This document shows positions 1-6,152 of a stretch of DNA of 7,064 nucleotides, piece after piece. The DNA comes from Yimella sp. (GTDB lineage: Bacteria > Actinomycetota > Actinomycetes > Actinomycetales > Dermatophilaceae): contig JASLFY010000385.1 of assembly GCA_030150425.1 (NCBI GenBank), forward strand, positions 1 through 7,064, written 5' to 3'. The notes under the pieces are model-generated. The model was not told the origin of the DNA. It saw only the letters and a program-made list of their open reading frames with translations, and made no database searches. How positions within the stretch are numbered: position 1 is the stretch's first letter; every line of letters begins with the position of its first letter. Position numbers and translations under genes: made by a program.

Positions 1-55
1 CCGGCCGTCGTACTACGTGGCGTACGACTCCGCCGAGGAGACTCCTTCGCGGTGA
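1..55 (+). CDS. 3' end of an unidentified plus-strand gene (partial)
   Basis: Read in frame from base 2, the window opens with 17 sense codons followed by TGA at 53-55. The peptide is RPSYYVAYDSAEETPSR. Fifteen of the 17 codons end in G or C, which matches real coding frames in this genome, and the stop coincides with the arm of a strong hairpin, as expected at the end of a transcription unit. The gene would converge on proA. The fragment is too short to assign a family or function. A chance open frame cannot be excluded, because GC-rich DNA often stays open over this distance. Confidence 0.4.
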   Translation, partial: RPSYYVAYDSAEETPSR

Positions 56-100
56 GGCGACTCCTCATGGGCAGTCACTTCACCGCGAACCAGTCGCCTC
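46..100. terminator. Two mutually exclusive hairpins between convergent genes; probable bidirectional terminator without T-tract
   Basis: Hairpin A pairs 46-57 with 78-89: 12 pairs including one G·U, with TTCGCGGTGA against TCACCGCGAA as core, and GACT (59-62) can pair with AGTC (73-76) inside the loop. Hairpin B pairs GAGGCGACT (54-62) with AGTCGCCTC (92-100), a perfect 9-bp stem. They share bases 54-62, so only one can form at a time. The structure begins in the stop codon of the left plus-strand gene and lies just past the proA stop. Neither strand has a run of T after the stem, as is common for GC-rich actinobacterial terminators. Termination is inferred from position and structure. Confidence 0.5.
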
Positions 101-115
101 GATGGGCAAGATCCC

Positions 116-1390
116 TCAGCGGATCTGACCGTCACCCTCCACGACCCACTTGGTCGTGGTCAGCTCGGCCAGGGCCATCGGGCCGCGGGCGTGCAGCTTC
201 TGGGTGGAGATGCCGATCTCCGCGCCGAACCCGAACTCGCCGCCGTCGGTGAACCGCGAGGACGCGTTGACCATCACCACGGCCGAGTCGACCTGGGCGA
301 CGAAGTCGCGGGCAGCCGCGCGGTCGCCGGTCACGATCACGTCGGTGTGGTGGGTGCTGAACCGGTCGATGTGGTCGACCGCCTCGGCGAGCGAGTCGAC
401 GACGCCGACGCTCATCTCCAGGCCGTGGAACTCGGTGTCGAACAGGTCGTCGGTGACCGGCTGGACCGCCGTACGTGCGGCGAGCGCCTGCACCCGGTCG
501 TCGCCGTACAACGCCACACCGGCAGCGGCGAGCCGGTCGAGCATGCCGGGCAGGAAGGCGTCGGCCACCGCGGAGTGGACCAACAGGGTCTCGGCCGCGT
601 TGCAGACGCTCGGGCGATGGGTCTTGGCGTTGTACGCGATGTCGGCTGCCATCGTCAGGTCGGCCGCCGCGTCGACGTAGACGTGGACGTTGCCGGTGCC
701 GGTCTCGATCACCGGCACCGTCGCGCCGAGCACGACCGTCTCGATCAGCTGCGCGCCGCCGCGCGGGATGACCAGGTCGACCAGCCCGCGTGCGGTGATG
801 AGCGCGGTGACGTCGTCGTGACCGCCGTCCAGCAGCTGTACGGCGTCGGCCGGCAGACCGTGCTGCTCCAGCGCCTCCCGCAGCACCTGCACGATCACCG
901 CGTTGCTCGCCGCCGCGGCCGAACCACCGCGCAGGATCATCGCGTTGCCGCTCTTCAGGCCGAGCCCGGCGGCGTCGACGGTGACGTTGGGGCGCGCCTC
1001 GTAGACCATGCCCACGACGCCCATCGGCACGCGTACCTGCCGGATCTGCAGGCCGTTGGCCAGCGTCGACCCGCGGACCACCTCACCGACCGGGTCGGGC
1101 AGCGCGGCGACGTCCTGCAGCGCGTCGGCGATGTCGGCGACGCGCTCCGGGGTGAGCCGCAACCGGTCCTGCAGGCTCTGGATCATGCCACCGGTACGGC
1201 CGCGCTCGAGGTCCTCCTCGTTGGCCGCGACGATGCGGTCGGTGCCCTTGCGCAGGGCGTCGGCCAGGGCCACCAGGGCGGCGTCCTTCTCGGCGCGGCG
1301 CAACAGGGCGAGCTGCTTGGCGGCGACCCGGGCGCGCTCCCCCGCCTGCTGCACGCGGGCGACGGAGTCGGGGCTGATCGTGCTGGTCAT
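116..1390 (-). CDS. proA: Glutamate-5-semialdehyde dehydrogenase (gamma-glutamyl phosphate reductase)
   Basis: ProA is the second enzyme of cytosolic proline synthesis. It reduces gamma-glutamyl phosphate from ProB to glutamate-5-semialdehyde with NADPH. The protein has 424 residues, the usual family length. It is an aldehyde-dehydrogenase-fold protein: the nucleotide-binding part carries MGVVGMVYEARPNVTVDAAG (123-142) and LKSGNAMILRGGSAA (145-159). The catalytic cysteine is C263 in RPSVCNAAETLLVH, and the conserved end TDGGEFGFGAEIGIST starts near 381. I chose ATG at 1390. A GTG two codons upstream (1394-1396) is in frame, but it lies inside the 6-base spacer between a TACCCT -10-like box and the ATG, and there is no Shine-Dalgarno sequence, which fits a leaderless mRNA. 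proA is separated from proB by two genes and a repeat-rich gap, so it probably has its own promoter. The family call is secure; the start is less so. Confidence 0.96.
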   Translation of the reverse strand: MTSTISPDSVARVQQAGERARVAAKQLALLRRAEKDAALVALADALRKGTDRIVAANEEDLERGRTGGMIQSLQDRLRLTPERVADIADALQDVAALPDPVGEVVRGSTLANGLQIRQVRVPMGVVGMVYEARPNVTVDAAGLGLKSGNAMILRGGSAAAASNAVIVQVLREALEQHGLPADAVQLLDGGHDDVTALITARGLVDLVIPRGGAQLIETVVLGATVPVIETGTGNVHVYVDAAADLTMAADIAYNAKTHRPSVCNAAETLLVHSAVADAFLPGMLDRLAAAGVALYGDDRVQALAARTAVQPVTDDLFDTEFHGLEMSVGVVDSLAEAVDHIDRFSTHHTDVIVTGDRAAARDFVAQVDSAVVMVNASSRFTDGGEFGFGAEIGISTQKLHARGPMALAELTTTKWVVEGDGQIR

Positions 1391-1396
1391 AGCCAC

Positions 1397-1402
1397 AGGG
1401 TA
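1397..1402 (-). promoter_or_regulatory. Candidate -10 element (TACCCT) for leaderless proA mRNA
   Basis: On the minus strand TACCCT is followed by exactly 6 bases (GTGGCT) and then the proA ATG. TANNNT at this distance from the first transcribed base is the known -10 pattern of actinobacterial housekeeping promoters. No convincing -35 box is visible 17-18 bases further upstream. No ribosome-binding sequence precedes the ATG, so transcription starting at the A of ATG is the simplest reading. The same hexamer at the same spacing precedes proB. Confidence 0.42.
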
Positions 1403-1420
1403 GGTCGCCGGCCCGTCGTT

Positions 1421-1511
1421 CGCGCGGGCGTTCCAAACCCGCCGATCCGCGCGGCGTACGGACAGATGCGCGGGTTACCGCCCGCGCGGATGTCGACAAC
1501 CCGCGCGGATC
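1421..1511. repeat. GC-rich intergenic repeat cluster with nested hairpin, REP-like
   Basis: This fills most of the gap between the SDR stop and proA. CGCGCGGGCG (1421-1430) pairs perfectly with CGCCCGCGCG (1479-1488). Nested inside, AACCCGC (1436-1442) pairs with GCGGGTT (1470-1476). CCCGCGCGGAT occurs twice as a direct repeat (1481-1491 and 1500-1510), the copies separated by 8 bases holding the palindrome GTCGAC (1492-1497). GATCCGCGCGG (1444-1454) is the exact reverse complement of CCGCGCGGATC (1501-1511). The last copy runs into the SDR stop codon. It could be a dispersed repetitive extragenic element, a terminator for the upstream operon, or both. Only genome-wide comparison can tell. 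Confidence 0.6.
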
Positions 1512-2328
1512 AGGCGAGGAACTCCCGCGCCCCGCGGAGCCGGGTGGTGAGCAGGGTCTGGGTGTACGAGGAGTCCAGGCGCAGGTCCAACGCTCCGGGC
1601 AGCGGCAGATCGGCCCGCAGCCCCAGCCGCAGGCGACCGGCGTCCAGCCCGTCCCGCTCGCAGACCGCGACCCCGATCTCGTAGCGGGACAACGCATCCG
1701 GGCCGCCGACGTGGAACATCCCGGGTCGCCGCGCGTTCGCGAGTTCCAGGGTCGCCGCGGTCAGGTCGTCGACGTGGACCGGGCAGCGGATGTCGTCGGT
1801 GAACAGCAACCCTTCCCGCTCCCCCGTCGCCAGCGCGCGGGCCAGCGTCTCCATCGGGGCGGCCCGATGGCCCATGATCAAAGTCGTCCGGACGATCGTC
1901 GCGGCCGGTGCGACGGCGCGTACGCCGACCTCGGCCGCGGCCTTCGCGGCGCCGTACGGGATCAGCGGGTCGGGGACGTCCGTCTCGACGTACGCCGGCC
2001 TGTGTCCGGAGAACACCGCGTCGCTGGAGATGTGGACCACGTGGGCGCCCACCGCGCTCGCCGCCTGCGCCAGCACCACCGGTGCGACGGCCGTGGTGTT
2101 CCAGTCGGCGTAGGCGTACGCGGTGTTGATCAGCAGGTCGGGCCGTACATCGGCGACCACCGCGGCGAGCGACTGCGGCGCGGCGAGATCGACCGCGATC
2201 GAGCGTACGGACGGCAGGTCCACCGGGGTGCGGTGGACGGTCGTGACGACCTCGTCGCCCCGCTCTAGGAGTTCGCGGACGAGGTGACTGCCGAGCGCGC
2301 CGGACCCGCCGGTGACCAGCACCCGCAT
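1510..2328 (-). CDS. RmlD-like NAD(P)-dependent sugar-nucleotide reductase/epimerase (extended SDR family)
   Basis: This 272-residue protein has the extended short-chain dehydrogenase fold. A Rossmann nucleotide-binding motif GGSGALG (7-13) follows the first strand MRVLVT. The active-site region HISSDAVFSG (99-108) matches the RmlD pattern STDYVFDG. The catalytic pair is Y125 and K129 in PYGAAK, and RCPVHVDDL (181-189) matches the conserved RmlD segment before the C-terminal substrate-binding part. The nearest named family is dTDP-4-dehydrorhamnose reductase (RmlD), which makes dTDP-rhamnose, but no other rhamnose gene is present, so the substrate is unknown. The frame stays open upstream to 2481, but that part lies inside the membrane-protein gene and the Rossmann fold begins at this ATG. 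The ATG overlaps the previous stop by one base (TGATG), so translational coupling is likely. Confidence 0.88.
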   Translation of the reverse strand: MRVLVTGGSGALGSHLVRELLERGDEVVTTVHRTPVDLPSVRSIAVDLAAPQSLAAVVADVRPDLLINTAYAYADWNTTAVAPVVLAQAASAVGAHVVHISSDAVFSGHRPAYVETDVPDPLIPYGAAKAAAEVGVRAVAPAATIVRTTLIMGHRAAPMETLARALATGEREGLLFTDDIRCPVHVDDLTAATLELANARRPGMFHVGGPDALSRYEIGVAVCERDGLDAGRLRLGLRADLPLPGALDLRLDSSYTQTLLTTRLRGAREFLA

Positions 2329-3086
2329 CAGCGAGCGGCCTGCTGTTCCCGTCGGGCGCGCAGGAAGGCGCTCACGAAGATGAAGACGATCATGACGATG
2401 GCGAACCACCAGGCGTACCGCGACAGCTGGCTGACGAGGTCCTTCGCCGGAGCCCCGATGCGGAACCCGAGGTACATCCACAGACCGCGGTAGGCCAGGC
2501 CGCCGAGGAAGTCGATGAACATGTAGGTGCGTGCCTTCATCCCCACGTCACCGACGAAGGCGGCGACGATCGCGCGGGGCAGGAACGGGACGAACCACGC
2601 CAGGAAGATCGCCGGACCACCGAAGCGGCGGGCCAGGGTCTCGGCGTAACGACCGGTGCGGGCGGCCCACTTGGACCGGCCGCTCATCACCTCGATGATG
2701 CCGTGGCCCCACAGCTTCCCGGCCCACCAGAAGATCCAGTCGAACTTGATCGACGTCAGCGCGGCGGCGATCAGCGCGACCCACCACCAGGGCTCGTGGC
2801 CGGTCGACGCGCGGGCGCCGATGTCGACCATCGCGATGTTCGACCCGGTCGCGAACGCGAGTTCGTACGATCCGAGCCCGAGCAGCACACCGCGTAGCGG
2901 CAGCATCGCGATGCCGTAGACGCCGAGCAGCGCGAACGCCGTCCAGCACCGCTTGTCGGCCTTCGTCGGTGCGCCCTGCCAGGGCAGGCGCTGGTCCTCC
3001 CACCACTCCTTCTTGCGGGGTGCGTCATCACCCGGCTCGTCCGTCGCGTCGGCCGTGCGCGCCGCGTCGTCCGGCTCGGAGGTCAT
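2328..3086 (-). CDS. DedA/VTT-like integral membrane protein
   Basis: The protein has 252 residues. An acidic, soluble N-terminus of about 45 residues (with KKEWWEDQRLPW) is followed by hydrophobic stretches near 48-72, 98-120, 155-178, 187-208 and 225-243, and a basic end (RARREQQAAR). The order of a hydrophobic run, LAWFVPFLPRAIVAAFVG (162-179), then a second run with FLGGLAYRGLWMYLGFRIG, resembles the VTT domain of DedA proteins. Members of that family act in membrane lipid flipping and proton-motive-force homeostasis. The resemblance is partial: the usual R-F-x-P-x-x-R motif reads W-F-V-P-F-L-P-R here. The ATG overlaps the proB stop by 4 bases (ATGA), and a good ribosome-binding sequence GGAAGGAA (3092-3099) sits inside the end of proB. 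The gene therefore looks co-transcribed and coupled with proB. The membrane location is confident; the family is moderately so. Confidence 0.72.
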   Translation of the reverse strand: MTSEPDDAARTADATDEPGDDAPRKKEWWEDQRLPWQGAPTKADKRCWTAFALLGVYGIAMLPLRGVLLGLGSYELAFATGSNIAMVDIGARASTGHEPWWWVALIAAALTSIKFDWIFWWAGKLWGHGIIEVMSGRSKWAARTGRYAETLARRFGGPAIFLAWFVPFLPRAIVAAFVGDVGMKARTYMFIDFLGGLAYRGLWMYLGFRIGAPAKDLVSQLSRYAWWFAIVMIVFIFVSAFLRARREQQAAR

Positions 3087-4228
3087 CGGGATTCCTTCCG
3101 CAGCACCACGAGGTCGTCGCGGTGGATCACTTCACGTTCGTACTCAGGGCCCAACGAACGGGCCAGCTCCTTGGTGCTCCGTCCGAGCATCCCGGGCAGT
3201 TCGCGGGCGTCGTAGTTCACCAGTCCGCGGGCCACGGCAACGCCGTTCGGGTCGACGAGATCGACCGCGTCGCCGGCGACGAACCGTCCGCTGACCGACC
3301 GGATCCCGGCCGGCAGCAACGACTTCCCGCGCTGCACGACCGCCGCGACCGCACCGTCGTCGAGGTGCAACTGCCCCTGCGGGTTGGTGGCGTGGGCGAG
3401 CCAGAGCTGCCGGGCGTGACGCGTACGCGGCAGCGGCCGGAACACGGTTCCCACCGGTTCGCCGGCGATCGCCGGGGCGGCCTGGGCGGCACTGGTCAGC
3501 ACGGTCGTGATCCCGGCGGACGTCGCGATCCGGGCGGCCTCGACCTTGGTCACCATGCCGCCGGTGCCGACCCCGGATCCGGTGCCACCGATCTCCACCG
3601 CGTCGAGCTGCGCCTGGTCGGCGACGACGTCGATCCGGCGGGTGCCCGGACGGCTCGGCGGGCCGTCGTACAGCCCGTCGACGTCGGACAGCAGGATCAG
3701 GGTGTCGGCGTCGATGAGGTGGGCCACCAGCGCGGCGAGGCGGTCGTTGTCGCCGAACCGGATCTCGTGGGTCGCGACGGTGTCGTTCTCGTTGACGACC
3801 GGCACGACGCCGAGGCCGAGCAGTTTGTCGAGGGTGCGCTTGGCGTTGGTGTAGTGGCCTCGCCGGGTCACGTCGTCGCTGGTCAGCAACACCTGACCGG
3901 TCACCAGCCCGTGGCGCGCGAAGGCGGCGGTGTACGCCGCGACCAACGCCCCCTGGCCGACGCTCGCGGCGGCCTGCTGGGTGGCGAGGTCGCGCGGGCG
4001 ACGCTTCAATTCCAGCGGTCCGAGACCGGCCGCGATCGCACCGGACGAGACCAGCACGACGTCGGTGCCGGCGAGCGTACGGGCCGCGATAGCGTCCGAC
4101 AGCCGCTGTACGGCGTCGGCGTCGAGACCGCCGCCGGGCAGGGTCAGCGAACTGGACCCGACCTTCACCACCATCCGTGTGGCAGCACGAACGGCGTGGT
4201 GCACGTCAGCGGCTTCGGGGGTGGTCAC
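3083..4228 (-). CDS. proB: Glutamate 5-kinase with C-terminal PUA domain
   Basis: ProB phosphorylates glutamate with ATP to gamma-glutamyl phosphate. This is the first, proline-inhibited step of proline synthesis, and the unstable product passes to ProA. The protein has 381 residues, the normal length for the two-domain form. The amino-acid-kinase domain shows VVKVGSSSL (20-28), SSGAIAAG (61-68), NENDT (146-150), FGDNDRLAALVA (158-169), LLSDVDGLY (179-187) and GTGGMVTK (221-228). A PUA domain follows at about 285-375 (DDGAVAAVVQRGKSLLPAGI, then GDAVDLVD). The GTG start at 4228 lacks a Shine-Dalgarno sequence but sits exactly 6 bases after a TACCCT box, which favours a leaderless mRNA. GTG at codon 9 or ATG at codon 19 are possible but less likely starts. 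proB lies 24 bases after obgE and overlaps the VTT-like gene by 4 bases. proA is not adjacent, unlike in most relatives. Confidence 0.96.
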   Translation of the reverse strand: MTTPEAADVHHAVRAATRMVVKVGSSSLTLPGGGLDADAVQRLSDAIAARTLAGTDVVLVSSGAIAAGLGPLELKRRPRDLATQQAAASVGQGALVAAYTAAFARHGLVTGQVLLTSDDVTRRGHYTNAKRTLDKLLGLGVVPVVNENDTVATHEIRFGDNDRLAALVAHLIDADTLILLSDVDGLYDGPPSRPGTRRIDVVADQAQLDAVEIGGTGSGVGTGGMVTKVEAARIATSAGITTVLTSAAQAAPAIAGEPVGTVFRPLPRTRHARQLWLAHATNPQGQLHLDDGAVAAVVQRGKSLLPAGIRSVSGRFVAGDAVDLVDPNGVAVARGLVNYDARELPGMLGRSTKELARSLGPEYEREVIHRDDLVVLRKESR

Positions 4229-4234
4229 GGGTCG

Positions 4235-4240
4235 AGGGTA
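4235..4240 (-). promoter_or_regulatory. Candidate -10 element (TACCCT) for leaderless proB mRNA
   Basis: On the minus strand TACCCT is followed by CGACCC and then the proB GTG, so the spacing to the start codon is 6 bases, as at proA. The box lies in the 24-base gap after the obgE stop. No ribosome-binding sequence precedes the GTG, and no clear -35 box is visible within the end of obgE. It would give proB and its two overlapping partners a promoter independent of obg. Confidence 0.42.
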
Positions 4241-4252
4241 CGTGCGTCCGGC

Positions 4253-5764
4253 TCAGTCGTCGTCGTCGGTCCACAGACCCGACTGGCGCTCGGTCCACAG
4301 CTCCTCGCGGGCCTCGCGCTGGGCGTCCTTGCGGGCGTGGAACTCCTCGCGGCGCTCCGCACGGGTCGGACGCGAGCTCTCCTCCAACCGCAGGTCGGTG
4401 CCTCGGGCACCGAGCAGCTCGGCGCCCGCCTGCAGGGTGGGCTCCCAGTCGAAGACGACGGCGTTCTCCTCGGGGCCGATGACGACGGTCGAGCCCGGCA
4501 CGGCGCCGGCCTTGAACAGTTCGTCCTCGACGCCGAGGCGGGCGAGCCGGTCGGCGAGGTAGCCGACGGCCTCGTCGTTGTTGAAGTCGGTCTGGCGCAC
4601 CCAGCGGGTCGGCCGCTCGCCGATCACGCGGAAGATCGGGTTCTCGCCGCCCTCGACCTTGATCCGGAAGCCGTGGTCGTCGACGGCCTTCGGACGCAGC
4701 ACGACACGCTGCGGCACGATGTCTGCCTCGATCTCGGCGCGGGCCTGGGCGACGTGCTTGGCCAGCGAGAAGCCGAGTTCCTTCAGACCGCGGTGCGCGA
4801 CCGCGGACACGATGTGGACCTCGAGGCCGCGGGCCTCCAGGTCGGGCTTCACGAACTCGGCCAGCTCGAGGGCGTCGGGCACATCGGCCTTGTTCAGCAC
4901 CACGATGCGGGTGCGCTCCGACAGCGGCTTGCCGCCGAGGGTGTCGTCGGCGACGTACTCCGACAGTTCGTGCTCGATCGCCTCGAGGTCACTCATCGGG
5001 TCGCGACCGGGCTCGAGGGTGGCGCAGTCGACGACGTGGACCAGCACCGAGCAGCGCTCGACGTGGCGTAGGAACTCCAGGCCGAGGCCCTTGCCCTGGC
5101 TGGCACCCGGGATCAGGCCCGGCACGTCGGCGATCGTGTAGCGCTCGGAACCGGCGGTGACGACACCGAGGTTCGGCACCAGCGTGGTGAACGGGTAGTC
5201 GGCGATCTTCGGCTTGGCCGCCGACATCACCGACACCAGCGAGGACTTGCCGGCCGACGGGAAACCGATCAGCGCGACGTCGGCGAGCGTCTTGAGCTCC
5301 AGCACGACATCGAGTTCGTCACCGGGCTCACCCAACAGGGCGAAACCGGGAGCCTTGCGGCGGGGCGAGGCCAACGCCTTGTTGCCGAGACCGCCGCGAC
5401 CACCCTGGGCGACCACGAACCGGGTTCCGGCGCCCACCAGGTCGGCGAGGATCTCGCCCTTGGTCGACTTCACCACGGTGCCCTCGGGAACGCGCAGCAC
5501 CATGTCCTCGCCGTCGGCGCCGTTGCGCTCGTCACCGGCGCCCGGCTTGCCGTTGGTGGCCTTGCGGTGCGGGGTGTGGTGGTACTCCAGCAGGGTCGTC
5601 ACCTGCGGGTCGACCTCGAGCAGGACATCGCCGCCCCGGCCCCCGTTGCCGCCGTCCGGACCGCCCAACGGCTTGAACTTCTCACGGTGCACCGACGCGA
5701 CGCCGTGGCCGCCCTTGCCCGCGCTGACGTGCAGCACGACTCGGTCGACGAAATTGGTGGCCAT
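4253..5764 (-). CDS. obgE: GTPase Obg/CgtA (ribosome-associated)
   Basis: Obg is an essential GTPase that binds the 50S subunit during its late assembly and links ribosome status to growth and stress. The protein has 503 residues. The N-terminal glycine-rich Obg fold covers about 3-160 (FVDRVVLHVSAGKGGHG, GGPDGGNGGRGGDV). The GTPase domain shows Walker A GFPSAGKSS (167-175), switch I with DYPFTT (189-194), DVPG (213-216), NKAD (291-294) and the G5 SA at 320-321. An OCT domain follows at about 360-440, then a 60-residue charged extension rich in Arg and Glu ending in WTDDDD. Long C-terminal extensions are typical of actinobacterial Obg. The ATG is preceded by TAGGAG (5771-5776) with a 6-base spacer, a strong ribosome-binding site. 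The start also matches the family N-terminus. A large hairpin separates it from rpmA. Confidence 0.97.
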   Translation of the reverse strand: MATNFVDRVVLHVSAGKGGHGVASVHREKFKPLGGPDGGNGGRGGDVLLEVDPQVTTLLEYHHTPHRKATNGKPGAGDERNGADGEDMVLRVPEGTVVKSTKGEILADLVGAGTRFVVAQGGRGGLGNKALASPRRKAPGFALLGEPGDELDVVLELKTLADVALIGFPSAGKSSLVSVMSAAKPKIADYPFTTLVPNLGVVTAGSERYTIADVPGLIPGASQGKGLGLEFLRHVERCSVLVHVVDCATLEPGRDPMSDLEAIEHELSEYVADDTLGGKPLSERTRIVVLNKADVPDALELAEFVKPDLEARGLEVHIVSAVAHRGLKELGFSLAKHVAQARAEIEADIVPQRVVLRPKAVDDHGFRIKVEGGENPIFRVIGERPTRWVRQTDFNNDEAVGYLADRLARLGVEDELFKAGAVPGSTVVIGPEENAVVFDWEPTLQAGAELLGARGTDLRLEESSRPTRAERREEFHARKDAQREAREELWTERQSGLWTDDDD

Positions 5765-5795
5765 CTGGCGCTCCTAGCAAAGGGGTGGTGAACGA

Positions 5796-5835
5796 CGGTG
5801 CAGGGTGGGTCCGAACTCGGACCCACCCTGCACCG
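5796..5835 (-). terminator. Perfect 18-bp stem-loop between rpmA and obgE (terminator, attenuator or processing site)
   Basis: Bases 5796-5813 pair with 5818-5835 without a mismatch, closed by a 4-base loop. The 5' arm begins CGGTGCAGGGTGGGTCC. It is by far the most stable simple hairpin in the window. On the minus strand it is followed by TCGTTCACCACCCC, which has no continuous T-tract, so a classical intrinsic terminator is not shown. It could stop or thin out transcription after the ribosomal-protein genes, be cut by RNase III to separate the obg message, or cap the 5' end of an obg transcript started at the TAGTTT just upstream (5838-5843). Termination or processing is inferred. Confidence 0.6.
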
Positions 5836-5862
5836 GAAAACTACGTACGACTAGTCGGAGGT

Positions 5863-6120
5863 TCAGGCCTCGGACTGGACGATGTTGACCGTCTTGCGGC
5901 CACGCTTGCTGCCGAACTCGACAGCACCGGGGACGAGCGCGAACAGCGTGTCGTCCTTGCCGCGGCCGACGCCCTCGCCCGGGTGGAAGTGAGTGCCGCG
6001 CTGGCGGACGATGATCTCGCCGGCGCCGACGACCTGACCGCCGAAGCGCTTCACGCCGAGTCGCTGTGCGTTGGAGTCACGACCGTTACGGGTCGAGGAC
6101 GCACCCTTCTTGTGTGCCAT
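5863..6120 (-). CDS. rpmA: 50S ribosomal protein L27
   Basis: L27 is a small basic protein of the large ribosomal subunit whose N-terminus reaches towards the peptidyl-transferase centre. The 85-residue sequence has the family signature throughout: MAHKKGASSTRNGRDSNAQR at the start, LGVKRFGGQVV, and IIVRQRGTHFHPGEGVGRGKDDTLFA in the middle. The N-terminus is the direct MAHKKG type, without the cleaved leader seen in Firmicutes. The ATG is preceded by AGGA (6128-6131) with a 7-base spacer. It lies 32 bases downstream of rplU, the standard partner, and is almost certainly in one transcript with it. Confidence 0.98.
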   Translation of the reverse strand: MAHKKGASSTRNGRDSNAQRLGVKRFGGQVVGAGEIIVRQRGTHFHPGEGVGRGKDDTLFALVPGAVEFGSKRGRKTVNIVQSEA

Positions 6121-6152
6121 GTCTGTGTCCTAACTGTTCGTGAGCGGGAGGC

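Noticed and set aside
56..115. nadD or another minus-strand gene directly after proA
   Set aside because: nadD often follows proA in this block, but the 60 bases after the proA stop hold only hairpins, and the next coding sequence seems to be on the plus strand.
1394..1396. GTG as the proA start
   Set aside because: It lies within the 6-base spacer after the TACCCT box and adds only two residues not typical of the family. It remains possible if the true promoter is further upstream.
191..1684. Long plus-strand open frame (497 codons) opposite proA and the SDR gene
   Set aside because: It is the shadow of proA in GC-rich DNA. The product is rich in Arg, Gly, Val and Asp without any family motif, and it runs through the repeat-rich gap and into the SDR gene.
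2329..2481. N-terminal extension of the SDR protein to an upstream start
   Set aside because: The added 51 residues are the out-of-frame reading of the membrane-protein gene. The Rossmann strand MRVLVTGGSG begins at the ATG at 2328, where a TGATG overlap also fits.
2969..5071. Plus-strand open frame of 700 codons opposite proB and obgE
   Set aside because: Its composition is that of an antisense shadow (Val/Gly/Arg/Asp/His repeats), with no recognisable domain. The minus strand encodes unmistakable ProB and Obg over the same bases.
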